A stretch of 64,000 nucleotides of DNA from Paenibacillus sp. CC-CFT747 (GTDB taxonomy: Bacteria; Bacillota; Bacilli; Paenibacillales; NBRC-103111): assembly GCA_030323305.1 (NCBI GenBank), contig CP106741.1, positions 1,514,001-1,578,000 of the forward strand, given 5' to 3'. Of this stretch, positions 9,690 through 18,741 are shown one piece after another. The notes beneath the pieces are model-generated. The model had not been told where the DNA came from, did not search any database, and worked only from the letters and a program-made list of their open reading frames with translations. The translations under genes and the position numbers were made by a program. The first letter of the stretch is position 1. Each line of letters starts with the position of its first letter.

Positions 9690-10550
9690 TTACGGTCCGC
9701 GGGCTGGAGGTCCGCCGCGGCCCGTTCCGGCTCCACATTCCGGAGCTTGCGATGGGCCGCGGCCTAACCCTGCTGACGGGGCGCAACGGATCCGGCAAAT
9801 CGACGCTGCTGAATACCCTGGCCACCGCTTGGAATCCGGACCGCGGCAGTATCGATTACGACGGCCTGTCCTTGGAGGCCAACCGCCCAATCCTCCGCAG
9901 CCGCATCGGATTCCTTCCTCGGGGCTTGAGCTCTACGAAGACATGACGGCGGAGACCTTTCTCCGCTACATGGGCGAGCTGAAAGGCATTTACAGCCAGG
10001 AGCCGGCCCGGGCCCTGCTGGAGGAGATGGACATGCTTTCCTTAAGGAGGAAGCGGATTCGCGAGCTCTCCCAGGGGCAGCGGCAGAAGCTCGCCCTGGC
10101 CCAGGCTCTGCTGGGCGAGCCGGCTTATCTCTTCCTGGACGAGCCGCTGACCTACCTCGACAGCGGGGAGCGCCGCCAGGTCGTCAGCCGGCTCAGCCGG
10201 TATGCCCTCCGGCGTCATGTGATCGTGTCGTCCCACGAGCTGAACGAATGGGAGCCGGCCGAGTCGATCCTGTGGCTGAACCAAGGCGATGTTCTTTTTC
10301 ATGGGCCGGCGGAGGAATGGTGCCGGGACCTTCCCTGTCCGTCTGGACCGGCACCGTGAACGAGGCGGAATGGGCCGCCCTCTCCCAGGACCTGATCATC
10401 GGGTGGAGGCAGGGGCCTGGGGGCCGGGAGGTTCGCGTGATGGCAACGGAGCCGCCCGCGCCCGGATTCCGCCCCGCCGTCCCGACCCGGGAGGATGCAT
10501 ATTTTATCCGGCGGTATGCGCTAAGGGAGAGCAGGACGCAAGGCGAATAA
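9686..10550 (+). CDS. Second ABC exporter ATPase, two frameshifts
   Basis: This is the last gene of the operon, coupled to the preceding membrane gene by ATGA at 9686. The Walker A motif is GRNGSGKST, the Q-loop region is IGFLPPGLELYEDM, the signature is ELSQGQRQK, the Walker B is YLFLDEPLTYLD and the switch is VSSHELNEWEP. One base appears missing at about 9920 (FLP-PGLELYED) and another in GG at 10319-10320 (AEEW-VPGPSLSVWTG). After restoration it has 288 residues with a C-terminal domain after the nucleotide-binding part. It would energise the membrane protein encoded upstream. Confidence 0.85.
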
Positions 10551-10554
10551 CGGC

Positions 10555-10600
10555 AAAAAGACGACCGCCTGTTCCTTTGAACGGGAGTCGTCTTTTTTGT
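10555..10600 (+). terminator. Terminator of the sigma/ABC exporter operon
   Basis: The hairpin with arms AAAAGACGAC (ending 10565) and GTCGTCTTTT (from 10587), followed by TTTTTTG, lies five bases after the last ATPase gene. Confidence 0.85.
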
Positions 10601-10649
10601 CGTTTCCCCGTAGTTGCTTGCCCCTTATGCTCCGGCCGCCCAAATCCTG

Positions 10650-10655
10650 TATACT
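10650..10655 (+). promoter_or_regulatory. Predicted -10 element of the M3 peptidase gene
   Basis: TATACT preceded by TG (extended -10, TGTATACT) lies 38 nt before the peptidase start codon. No convincing -35 element was found, which is tolerable for an extended -10 promoter. Confidence 0.4.
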
Positions 10656-10693
10656 GAAAAGGAAACCGAATCCATATGGAAAGAAGGGTTCTT

Positions 10694-12385
10694 ATGAAGT
10701 TTCCGGATTACCCCTACACCCGTCCCGACATGGAGGCGTTCCGTGAGGAATTCCAAGCCCTCCTGGAGCAGTTCCGCCAAGCGGAATCGTTCGAGGAGCA
10801 GAGTGCGGCCATGGAGGCGGTCAACGCGGCCCGAACGCGCGTCTCCTCCATGTTCACCATTGCCCGCATCCGTCATACCATCAACACGCAGGATCCTTTT
10901 TACAAGGCGGAGCAGGATTTTATGGACGAGAACAGCCCCGTTTACCAAGGCCTGATCAACGATTTCTATAAAGCGCTAGCCGTTTCGCCGTTTCGGGAGC
11001 AGCTCGAAGCCAAGTGGGGGCGTCAGCTGTTTGCCACCGCCGAATTGGCCCAGAAAACGTTCTCCCCGGCCATCGTGGAGGATCTGAAGGCCGAGAACCG
11101 CAAATCGAGCGAATACATAAAACTCGTCGCCTCCGCGCGAATTGAGTTTGATGGCCGGGAACTCACGCTGTCCCAGCTCGCCCCGTATATGGAATCGACG
11201 GACCGGGAGATGCGCAAACGCGCCACCGATGCCCGCTACTCCTTCTACGAAGCGAACGAGGAAACAGTGGACGGCATCTATGACGATCTCGTCCGGATGC
11301 GGACGGAGATGGCCCGGAAGCTCGGCTACCGGAATTTCATCGAGCTCGGGTACGCCCGCATGAGCCGGACGGATTACGGTCCGGAGCAGGTAGCCGCCTT
11401 CCGCGCTCAGGTGCTCGAGCATCTCGTGCCGGTAGCCAGTGAGCTCAGCGAACGCCGCCGCAAGCGGCTTGGGCTGGACCGGCTGCGCTATTACGACGGC
11501 CTCTCCTTCCTGAGCGGCAACCCGACGCCGAAGGGCGAGCCGGCCTGGATCGTCGAGAAGGCCCGCCGGATGTACGCGGAGCTGTCCCCGGAGACCGATG
11601 AGTTCTTCCGGCTCATGCTCGACAAGGGCCTTATGGACCTCGAGAGCAAGCCCGGCAAACGGGTCGGCGGCTACTGTACGTTTATCGGGTCGACTAAGGA
11701 GCCGTTCATTTTCTCGAATTTTAACGGCACGGCCCATGATGTCGATGTGCTGACCCACGAGGCGGGGCATGCTTTTCAGGCTTACATGAGCCGGGATTTT
11801 GCCGTTCCGGAATATGTTCACCCGACGCTCGACGCCTGTGAGATCCACTCCATGAGCATGGAATTCTTCGCGTGGCCGTGGATGGAGTCCTTCTTCCAAG
11901 AGGATACGGACAAATACAAGTTCTCCCACCTGAGCAAGGCGGTGACGTTCATCCCTTACGGAGTGGCCGTGGATGAATTCCAGCACCTTGTCTACGAGAA
12001 CCCCGACATGACGCCGGCCGAGCGCAAGCAAGCCTGGCGCGACACGGAGCGCAAATACATCCCGAGCCGGCAGTACGACGACATGCCGTTCCTGGAGCGT
12101 GGCGGGTTCTGGCACCAGCAGCAGCACATTTTCAAAAGCCCGTTCTACTACATTGACTATACACTCGCCCAGCTGTGCGCCCTCCAGTACTGGACCCGCG
12201 CGAACGAGGACCGGGCCGCGGCCTGGTCGAGCTACCTTACCCTGTGCCGGGCCGGCGGGAGCGATTCGTTCGACGCACTCGTGAAGCTTGCCGGCCTGCG
12301 CTCCCCGTTCGAGGAGGGCTCCGTGTCCTCCATCATCGGAGGAATCCGAAGCTGGCTGAACGGCGTGGATGATGCGTTGCTGTAG
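10694..12385 (+). CDS. M3-family oligoendopeptidase (PepF-like)
   Basis: This is a cytosolic zinc metallopeptidase of 563 residues that cleaves oligopeptides. ATG at 10694 follows AAGAAGGG. The zinc motif HEAGHAFQ is at residues 355-362, with the third ligand region about 25 residues later in HPTLDACEIHSMSMEF, as in the M3 family. The N-terminal helical domain (MEAVNAARTRVSSMFTIARIRHTINT) and the C-terminal YIDYTLAQLCALQYW also match M3 oligopeptidases. The gene appears monocistronic, with a terminator upstream and a separate gene 108 nt downstream. The frame is intact over its full length. Confidence 0.94.
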   Translation: MKFPDYPYTRPDMEAFREEFQALLEQFRQAESFEEQSAAMEAVNAARTRVSSMFTIARIRHTINTQDPFYKAEQDFMDENSPVYQGLINDFYKALAVSPFREQLEAKWGRQLFATAELAQKTFSPAIVEDLKAENRKSSEYIKLVASARIEFDGRELTLSQLAPYMESTDREMRKRATDARYSFYEANEETVDGIYDDLVRMRTEMARKLGYRNFIELGYARMSRTDYGPEQVAAFRAQVLEHLVPVASELSERRRKRLGLDRLRYYDGLSFLSGNPTPKGEPAWIVEKARRMYAELSPETDEFFRLMLDKGLMDLESKPGKRVGGYCTFIGSTKEPFIFSNFNGTAHDVDVLTHEAGHAFQAYMSRDFAVPEYVHPTLDACEIHSMSMEFFAWPWMESFFQEDTDKYKFSHLSKAVTFIPYGVAVDEFQHLVYENPDMTPAERKQAWRDTERKYIPSRQYDDMPFLERGGFWHQQQHIFKSPFYYIDYTLAQLCALQYWTRANEDRAAAWSSYLTLCRAGGSDSFDALVKLAGLRSPFEEGSVSSIIGGIRSWLNGVDDALL

Positions 12386-12492
12386 GGCTTAGGTTACGAG
12401 GCCGTAGTCCGTGCCTTCGCCTGCCGATTGGCCCCCTATTTTTGCGTGAAAATTCCCTGGTCCATCCATTCTAAATTAGAGGAGTGATCCCT

Positions 12493-13480
12493 ATGGAATA
12501 CGTCAAATTGGGCAAAACCGGTCTCGAGGTCTCGAGGCTCTGTCTCGGCTGCATGAGCTATGGGGTCCCCGACCGGGGCCCTCATCCCTGGTCGCTCGAC
12601 GAGGAGCAGAGCCGGCCGTTCATCCGCCGGGCGCTTGAGCTCGGCATCAACTTCTTCGATACCGCGAATGTCTACTCCGACGGGACAAGCGAAGAGATCG
12701 TGGGCCGGGCGCTGAAGGATTTCACGACCCGCGACGAAGTCGTCATCGCCACGAAGGTGCACGGGCGGATGCGCAAAGGGCCGAACGGCGGCGGGCTGTC
12801 CCGCAAGGCGATTCTTAGCGAGATCGACCACAGCCTGAAGCGGCTCGGCACGGACTATGTGGACCTGTACCAGATCCACCGCTGGGATCCCTCCACGCCC
12901 ATCGAGGAAACGATGGAGGCGCTGCACGATGTCGTGAAGGCCGGCAAAGCCCGTTACATCGGGGCTTCCTCGATGTTCGCCTGGCAGTTCCTGAAGGCGC
13001 TCCACACCGCCGAGAAGAACGGCTGGACCCGGTTCGTCAGCATGCAGAACTACTTGAACCTCCTCTACCGCGAGGAGGAGAGGGAGATGCTTCCCTCTGC
13101 CGGGCCGAGGGCATCGGCGTCATCCCGTGGAGCCCGATGGCGCGCGGCCGGCTGACGCGGGCTTGGGACGAGACGAGCTACCGCTCCGAGACCGACGAGG
13201 TCCAGAAGAAGCTCTACGCTGCTACGGAGGAGGCCGACCGCCGGGTGGTGGAGCGCGTGGCCGAGCTCGCCGCCGAGCGGGGGTGCCCCGGGCGCAGGTG
13301 GCGCTCGCCTGGGTACTCCGCCAGGAGACGGTGACGGCTCCGATCATCGGCGCGACCAAGCCGCACCACCTGGAGGATGCCGTGGCCGCCCTCTCGCTGA
13401 CGCTGACGGATGAGGAAGCCGCGCGGCTCGAGGAGCCGTATGTGCCGCATCCGGTGCTGGGCGGGCTGAGCCAGGCTTAG
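12493..13480 (+). CDS. Aldo/keto reductase, two frameshifts
   Basis: This is an NADPH-dependent oxidoreductase with a TIM-barrel fold. ATG at 12493 follows GAGGAG. The active-site tetrad is visible: Asp in NFFDTANVYS, Tyr in the same segment, Lys in VVIATKVHG and His in YQIHRWD. The cofactor region near the C-terminus reads APIIGATKPHHLEDAV. Two single-base losses split it, one in CCC near 13093-13095 (EMLPL-CRAEGIGVIPWSPMARG) and one in the G run 13279-13283 (AAERG-VPRAQVALAW). The restored length is 329 residues, typical for the YghZ/Tas-like AKR group. The substrate is unknown. Confidence 0.9.
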
Positions 13481-13708
13481 GCTGGAGCGGACGTGGGGGA
13501 GGATGTCCATCAGCGAGCCGGCTGAGTCGATATTCCCTACTCTTTTCTCCTATGACCCGCTATACTGGTAAAAAGAACCGAAGCCCGTCAGGGCCCGTTC
13601 TTACCGCGTTCCCATGGACGTGAAGCACACGCCGCTTGTCCTGCTTAGGCAGGATGAGCGGTTTTTTGCATTCAGGAGGCGGATATTGGCATTAGGAGGA
13701 AGGAGACG

Positions 13709-14306
13709 ATGGCTATGGAATTCGACAAAGCCTACGAAGCATCATCGAAAAAGAGAAAAACAAGCGGCCGCCCCACGCCGCGAGAGACTCCGTCAAGGTC
13801 AGGGACACGCCGAAAAAGCCTTCCTGAAGGAAGTTTGGTGGCCCGCCATCGGGCATTTCGAGCACCTTCATGTCGAATATGAAATTCAGGATTTTAAAGA
13901 TGGAATCCGGTATTTGGACTACGCTTATTTGCGTCCCCCGTACCGGATTTGCTTCGAGATCGACGGCTTCGGGCCGCATGCCCGGGATCTCAGCCGGTGG
14001 CAGTTCGCGGATAACCTCTTGCGCCAGAATCATCTGGTAATGGATCGCTGGACCGTTCTTCGCTTCTCCTACGACGATATTACCGAGAAGCCCCGCCGGT
14101 GCCAGCAGATAATCCAGCAACTGATGGGCCGCTGGTTTGGGGATGAGGTTTCCCCGCCGGATCCCCAACCAAACTCCGCCCGCCGCCTGAGTAAATCGAC
14201 AGAAAACCGGGGTAAGCCGGGCAGTCACCGGGGCAAAAATTTAGCGGAACGGAGATACCTTATTCGCTCAAATTCGAGTGCGGACGTTTGGATAGAGGAA
14301 CTATAA
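13709..14306 (+). CDS. DUF559-like restriction-fold protein, frameshifted
   Basis: After restoring two lost bases (near 13742 and in the CCCC at about 13777), a protein of about 199 residues starts at ATG 13709, behind AGGAGGAAGGAG. The core (HAEKAFLKEVWWPAIGHFEHLH, then LDYAYLRPPYRICFEIDGFGPH, then VMDRWTVLRFSYDDI) looks like a DUF559/Vsr-type PD-(D/E)xK nuclease fold. D in LDYAYL, E-I-D in CFEIDG and the VLRFSYDD strand stand at the expected places. Similar small proteins are common in Paenibacillus, and their biological role is not known to me. The C-terminal 40 residues run into a repeat-containing region and may not be conserved. Confidence 0.6.
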
Positions 14307-14702
14307 TCCTCTATTATCCGGCAAACAAGCGAAAATAAGCCGTTTTTGAGGGTTAGCGTGAAAAATAGCGAACTTGCGTTCCGCTAAATTTTGAAGTTTG
14401 CCGATAAATAAGGCATTAAGGTACTTAGAGTTCCGCTATTTTTCGGCACCCGAGAGGGAGGAAGCGGCAAAAAATGGCTCCCGCTGGAGCAAAGTGAGGA
14501 AAGTGAGGGAAGTGAGAAGAATGGTCGCATCGCACCGGTAACTTAGCGGCAGCACACATCTCCACCGGCCCGTCCTCCGCGGTCACCCGCCTAGATGACC
14601 CCAGGTCTCTACCAGAGCCGGAAAATAGGACAGCAACCTTTCGATAGCCTCTCCATGGTACAACAAAAGAGCAAGAAACAACGAACAAGGAGAGTGGAAA
14701 GC
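14307..14702. other. Intergenic region with dispersed short repeats
   Basis: No gene is visible. The segment holds several copies of short AT-rich inverted motifs: ATAGAGGAAC...CCTCTATTAT at about 14295-14320, a CGAACTTGCGTTCCGCTAA arrangement near 14370-14390, and AGTTCCGCTATTTTT near 14430-14445. They resemble the AGAGGAAC repeats seen again at 58.2-59.9 kb. Three near-identical nonamers (AAAGTGAGG, AAAGTGAGG, GAAGTGAGA) stand in tandem at 14491-14520. Confidence 0.5.
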
Positions 14703-15467
14703 ATGCTGCCATTAAAAAACAAAACCGCCCTCGTCACGGGAGCGAGCCGGGGAATCGGGCGGGCTATTGCGAAACGGCTGGCACAAGAAGGAGCTTTGGT
14801 GGCTGTGCATTACGCCCGACACCGGAAAGCCGCCGATGAAGCGGTGGAGCATATTCGGGAGGAAGGCGGAGCGGCGTTCGCCGTGCAGGCCGACCTGGGG
14901 AGCATGACGGGGATCCGACAAATGTTCGAGGCTCTGGACCGGGAATGGGCGGAGCGGACCGGGGAGGCCCGATTCGACATCCTCGTCAATAATGCCGGGG
15001 TTCCCTTGGTCGCACCACTAGAGGAGCTTACAGAGCAGGCCCTCGACGAGGCGATCGCCGTTAATGTGAAGGGAATGCTTTTTGTCATTCAGCAGGCCCT
15101 GCCCCGGCTCCGGGACGGGGGACGCATCCTCAACCTGTCCTCTGCGGTAACCCGGATCGCCTTTCCGGATCTTATCGGCTACAGCCTGACAAAAGGCGCC
15201 GTGAATACCATCACGCTGACGCTCGCCAAGGCTTTGGGCCCCCGTCAAATCACCGTCAACGCCATCCAGCCCGGCATGACGGAAACCGACATGAATGCGG
15301 CTGTTTTCGCCAATCCGGACGGCCGGGCTTTTGCCGCCGGCTTGTCGGCATTGGGAGGCTGGGCCCAGCCGGAGGATATCGCCGATGCTGCCTTTTATTT
15401 GTCCTCGGCGGACAGCCGCTGGGTTACCGGCCAGCTCCTCGAAGTGAGCGGGGGAACGAACCTGTAA
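14703..15467 (+). CDS. SDR-family oxidoreductase
   Basis: This is a classical short-chain dehydrogenase/reductase of 254 residues. ATG at 14703 follows AAGGAGAG. The cofactor motif TGASRGIG is at residues 13-20, NNAG near 98-101, the catalytic Ser is in ILNLSSAVT, the YxxxK motif is YSLTK, and the C-terminal substrate-loop region is NAIQPGMTETDMN. The final VTGQLLEVSGGTNL is typical of FabG-like members. The substrate is not predictable. It is a single gene ended by its own terminator. The frame is intact. Confidence 0.93.
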   Translation: MLPLKNKTALVTGASRGIGRAIAKRLAQEGALVAVHYARHRKAADEAVEHIREEGGAAFAVQADLGSMTGIRQMFEALDREWAERTGEARFDILVNNAGVPLVAPLEELTEQALDEAIAVNVKGMLFVIQQALPRLRDGGRILNLSSAVTRIAFPDLIGYSLTKGAVNTITLTLAKALGPRQITVNAIQPGMTETDMNAAVFANPDGRAFAAGLSALGGWAQPEDIADAAFYLSSADSRWVTGQLLEVSGGTNL

Positions 15468-15500
15468 AAAGCATCAACGGGCGGCATCGTTGCGCTTTTT
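15463..15500 (+). terminator. Terminator of the SDR gene
   Basis: The stem pairs AAAAAGC (from 15466) with GCTTTTT (ending near 15500), with inner pairing of CAACG and CGTTG. It begins at the SDR stop codon. Confidence 0.65.
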
Positions 15501-15665
15501 AAGTCCCCCTAAGGAGGGGGAAGAGCAATGCCAGCCGGCACTCCCATCCTTGGGTGAGAGCAGGGACGCCTGGACGCCCGTACATCCACAAGGCATCTTC
15601 CTGAGTGCTACTCTAGTCCGCCTGAGGCTGATAGATCACGTGCCGCCGCCTCCATCCGAAACAGC

Positions 15666-15704
15666 AAAAAGGCCTCCTGTCCGCATCACCGGCAGAAGGC
15701 CTTT
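15666..15704 (-). terminator. Terminator of the ymaF-like gene
   Basis: The arms AAAGGCCT and AGGCCTTT, with partial inner pairing, are followed on the minus strand by TTTTTGCTGTTT. It lies about 25 nt downstream of the ymaF-like stop codon. Confidence 0.6.
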
Positions 15705-15726
15705 CCGGAAATCGCTACCGTCTTTC

Positions 15727-16059
15727 CTATCGTGAGCCTGGTGCGGGCATATCCACGCCCCGGATGCGGTGGCGGTGACCGTCCTCGACAGTGGTATAGA
15801 AGTCGTAATAATGAACATGCCGCCCTTCGCCGACCGGAATGGCCGGGCCGGAATAAGCCTGATACCGGTGAACATGCCCGTTCTCGAAGACGACATACCC
15901 TTCCGTATAATGCACGTGGCCTCCGTCCGCCGTAGGGATGGCGGGAGACGTCACGTCCAGGCACTGGTGAACGTGCCCTTGGCTTACGGAGGTGTAATCC
16001 ACGGACCCGTGGGTGTGCTGAGGAACGAAGCCGTTCACGGCATCGTCTTTGGATACCAT
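15727..16059 (-). CDS. ymaF: YmaF-family histidine-rich protein
   Basis: This 110-residue protein is built from repeated histidine motifs: QHTHGS, QGHVHQC, GGHVHYTEG, NGHVHRYQAYSGPAIP, GRHVHYYDF, DGHRHRIRG. This spacing, with alternating GHxHxxxG repeats, is characteristic of the YmaF family of Bacillus. The role is unknown, although the dense histidines suggest metal binding. ATG at 16059 follows GGAAGGAGAG. No signal peptide is present. It is a single gene with a terminator of its own. Confidence 0.85.
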   Translation of the reverse strand: MVSKDDAVNGFVPQHTHGSVDYTSVSQGHVHQCLDVTSPAIPTADGGHVHYTEGYVVFENGHVHRYQAYSGPAIPVGEGRHVHYYDFYTTVEDGHRHRIRGVDMPAPGSR

Positions 16060-16154
16060 ACCTTTCTCTCCTTCCGCTGTTGTCTACACCATCAGTGTAT
16101 ACAGACGCCCGTTTTCGGTTCGGGCATCCGCCTGGGGGAACCTCACCGGGCACA

Positions 16155-16201
16155 TAAAAAAGAAAACCGCCAAAGCCCCATAACAGGGGATGGCAGTTTA
16201 A
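16155..16201 (-). terminator. Terminator of the Ugp-like ABC operon
   Basis: On the minus strand the stem AAACTGCCATCCCC...GGGGCTTTGGCGGTTT is followed by TCTTTTTTATG. It lies about 120 nt after the binding-protein stop codon at 16324. Confidence 0.65.
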
Positions 16202-16323
16202 AGCTAGCCGGGATTACCTTAGAGGTCTGAGACTTGACGAGCTCGCGTTACAGCGGGCTTTGCCTTCAGGGGCACCGGGAGTTAGCCGCTTTCCAAGCGG
16301 CAGACTCGGTAACCGGGGCACGG

Positions 16324-17688
16324 TTACTTAACCGTCTTGTTGTACTGCTGGATTTTGGCCGTGATTTCCTTCTGGGCGGCATCCAGCGCTTCTTTCGGAG
16401 ACTTTTTGCCGTTCAAGGCTTCTTCGATCGCATTCTCCGTGATTTGACGGGCTTCCGGGAACACGCCCATCACCGCCCCTTGGGTCGCCTTGTTCAGCTT
16501 GGTGGCGTGCAGCTGGTCGATGGCCGTCTGGAACTGCGGGAACTTGGCCAGGTTCTCTTTCACGCTGGGCTGCTCGTAAGCTTTCTTGGTGATGGGGAAA
16601 TAGCCCGTGTTGATGTGCCAAAGGGCCTGCTGCTCCGGTGCCGTCAAGTACTTGATGAATTCCCAGGCGGCCTTCTGCTCGGCCTCGCTCTTGTTGTTCA
16701 GAACATAGTTGCTCGCTCCGCCTACGATCACACCGCCTTCCTTCGCGTCCGACGGCTTGGGCAGAAACCCGGTGCCGACTTCAAACTTGCCGGACGCCGA
16801 GTTGACGATCCCGCGCAGGGAAGCGGTGGAATCGAGCATCATACCGATCTGACCGGCGGCAAAGGCTTTCTTGGTATCGTCCGTTTTGCGGCCGAGGTTC
16901 AGGGCGATTTTGCTGTCCACGAGCTCCTTCCACCAGGTCAAGGCCTTCACGCCCGCTTCGCTGTTCAGCTGGGACTCAGTGGCAAGCGACGTGCGGCCAT
17001 TGCCGTTGTTCAGCAGCTCCGCTCCCTGGTTCGCAAACAGCTGCTCCATGAACCAGCCGTAGATGGCGAAGGACGCTCCGGTTTGCCCGTCCTTGGTCAG
17101 GGCTTTGGCGGCCTTCGCAACGTCCTCGAAAGTGGCCGGCGGTTTCTCCGGATCCAGGCCGGCGGCTTTGAACATGTCCTTGTTGTAGTACAAAATAGGG
17201 TTGGACGTATTGAACGGCATCGAGTTCAGCTTCCCGTCCACCATGTAGTAACCGGCAATGTTCTCTTCGAGCTGCGACACATCGTATTTCTCCATGTCGA
17301 TGAATTTCTGAACCGGGGTAATCGCCTTCGAGTCGATCATGAACCGGGAGCCGATCTCGAACACCTGGATCATAGAAGGGCCGGACTTGGAATCCATGGA
17401 GGCTTTCATTTTGTTCAGGCTCTCGTCGTAGCTGCCCTGGTAAACGGCTTCCACCTGAATGTCCTTGTGCGAGCTGTTGAAGTCCGAGACAAGCTTGTCC
17501 ACGGTCTTGGCCATCTCGCCGCCCATGGAATGCCAGTAAACGACTTTCACCGGATCCTTGGACGAGGCTGCATCGGCGGCCTTCTCGGTAGCGGCTCCTT
17601 CTTTGCCGCAGGCGGCAAGCAGAAGCATAGGGGCCGCAAGCAAAGCGGCCGTCAGGTTCGTACGGTTGAGGCGGGAACGGGTTTTCAT
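16324..17688 (-). CDS. Extracellular solute-binding lipoprotein (UgpB-like)
   Basis: This is a family 1 substrate-binding protein of 454 residues, anchored as a lipoprotein. The signal sequence ends in the lipobox LLAAC (Cys about 27). The segments VVYWHSMGGEMAKTVDKLVSDFN, SMPFNTSNPILYYNKDMFKAAGLDP and GVMGVFPEARQITENAIEEAL closely resemble UgpB, the glycerol-3-phosphate or phosphodiester binding protein. ATG at 17688 follows AAAAGGAGAG. It is the last gene after two permeases; no ATPase gene is present, so a shared MsmX-like ATPase is expected. The true ligand is inferred only from similarity to UgpB. The frame is intact. Confidence 0.88.
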   Translation of the reverse strand: MKTRSRLNRTNLTAALLAAPMLLLAACGKEGAATEKAADAASSKDPVKVVYWHSMGGEMAKTVDKLVSDFNSSHKDIQVEAVYQGSYDESLNKMKASMDSKSGPSMIQVFEIGSRFMIDSKAITPVQKFIDMEKYDVSQLEENIAGYYMVDGKLNSMPFNTSNPILYYNKDMFKAAGLDPEKPPATFEDVAKAAKALTKDGQTGASFAIYGWFMEQLFANQGAELLNNGNGRTSLATESQLNSEAGVKALTWWKELVDSKIALNLGRKTDDTKKAFAAGQIGMMLDSTASLRGIVNSASGKFEVGTGFLPKPSDAKEGGVIVGGASNYVLNNKSEAEQKAAWEFIKYLTAPEQQALWHINTGYFPITKKAYEQPSVKENLAKFPQFQTAIDQLHATKLNKATQGAVMGVFPEARQITENAIEEALNGKKSPKEALDAAQKEITAKIQQYNKTVK

Positions 17689-17919
17689 TCAAAATACTCT
17701 CCTTTTGGGTAGTGGTAAAGGGGATCCCCAATCTGTCCCCTCCTCGCTTTTCACTTAATCCATTGGATTAATCGAGGTGGCCCCTTGAAATTAGCGTAGG
17801 CAAGCCGCGGAGGGCAAGAGACTTGGGACTTCCCACGGACTTCAGGTCGAAAAGGGCCCGGGACTCAGCCCGCCTTTTATATCGGAGCGGTGCAGGGCGA
17901 TCCCTCCGTCCTCCCGCGC

Positions 17920-18741
17920 TCAACCCTTCAAAGCCCCGGCGGTCATGCCGCGGACCAGCTGCTTTAGGCCGACCAGCAGGAGTAACAGCGAGGGCAGAAG
18001 AATCCAAGCGACACCGGCGAGCACCAGATTCCACGAGGTCTGTTCCTCTGTCTGAAGCATGCTGATGCCGATCTGGACGGTCCGCATATCCGGGCTGTTT
18101 GTCACGAGCAGCGGCCACAGGTACATGTTCCACGCATTCAGAAAAGAATACACGGCAAGCGTAGCCAGCGCCGGACGGGACAGCGGAAGCACGATGCGCA
18201 GGAACGTGCGGAGGTGTCCGCAGCCGTCAATGAGGGCCGCCTCATACAGCTCCTTCGGCAGCTGAAGGAAGAACTGGCGGAGCAGGAACGTCCCGAACGC
18301 CGTCGCGAGGAACGGAATCGTGAGGCCTTCGTAGGAGTCCAGCCACCCCCAGCTTTTGATCGTGAGGTAGTTCGGGATGATGGTAACCTCCCACGGGATC
18401 ATCATGGTGGAGAGGAAGAGCGCGAACCAGAAGGCCTTCCCCGCAAAACGCACATTGGCAAAAGCATAAGCCGCCATGCTGGCGAGAACGAGATGACCCG
18501 CGGTAATGATAACGGAAACGGCCAGGGAATTGCCCATGAACCTCAGAATCGGAACGGAGCGCAGCACCTCCAGGAAGTTCCCCAAGTAGAAGCTTTTGGG
18601 CAGCAGCGGGGTCGGAAAGGTGCGTGCTTCACCCGGTGTCATGAACGCAGACGAGAAGGTATAGAGAATCGGGTATAGAATCGCCAGGGCGGCAACGGTC
18701 AGAAACAGATATTGAACGGTAAGGATCAGCTTGCGGCTCAT
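17920..18741 (-). CDS. Carbohydrate ABC permease (UgpE/MalG type)
   Basis: This is a six-helix inner-membrane permease of 273 residues. The ABC coupling motif, EAAxxDGxxxxxxFxxIxLPLxxP, is present as YEAALIDGCGHLRTFLRIVL followed by PLSRP. ATG at 18741 overlaps the stop of the upstream permease (18738), as usual for a heterodimeric pair. The binding-protein gene follows after 231 nt. That gap has no recognisable gene and probably contains processing or translation signals that raise binding-protein expression. The frame is intact. Confidence 0.9.
   Translation of the reverse strand: MSRKLILTVQYLFLTVAALAILYPILYTFSSAFMTPGEARTFPTPLLPKSFYLGNFLEVLRSVPILRFMGNSLAVSVIITAGHLVLASMAAYAFANVRFAGKAFWFALFLSTMMIPWEVTIIPNYLTIKSWGWLDSYEGLTIPFLATAFGTFLLRQFFLQLPKELYEAALIDGCGHLRTFLRIVLPLSRPALATLAVYSFLNAWNMYLWPLLVTNSPDMRTVQIGISMLQTEEQTSWNLVLAGVAWILLPSLLLLLVGLKQLVRGMTAGALKG

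Noticed and set aside
16234..17712. Long plus-strand frame of 492 codons
   Set aside because: It is antisense to the UgpB-like gene, which has a lipobox, family motifs and a ribosome site. Long antisense frames are common in G+C-rich coding DNA.
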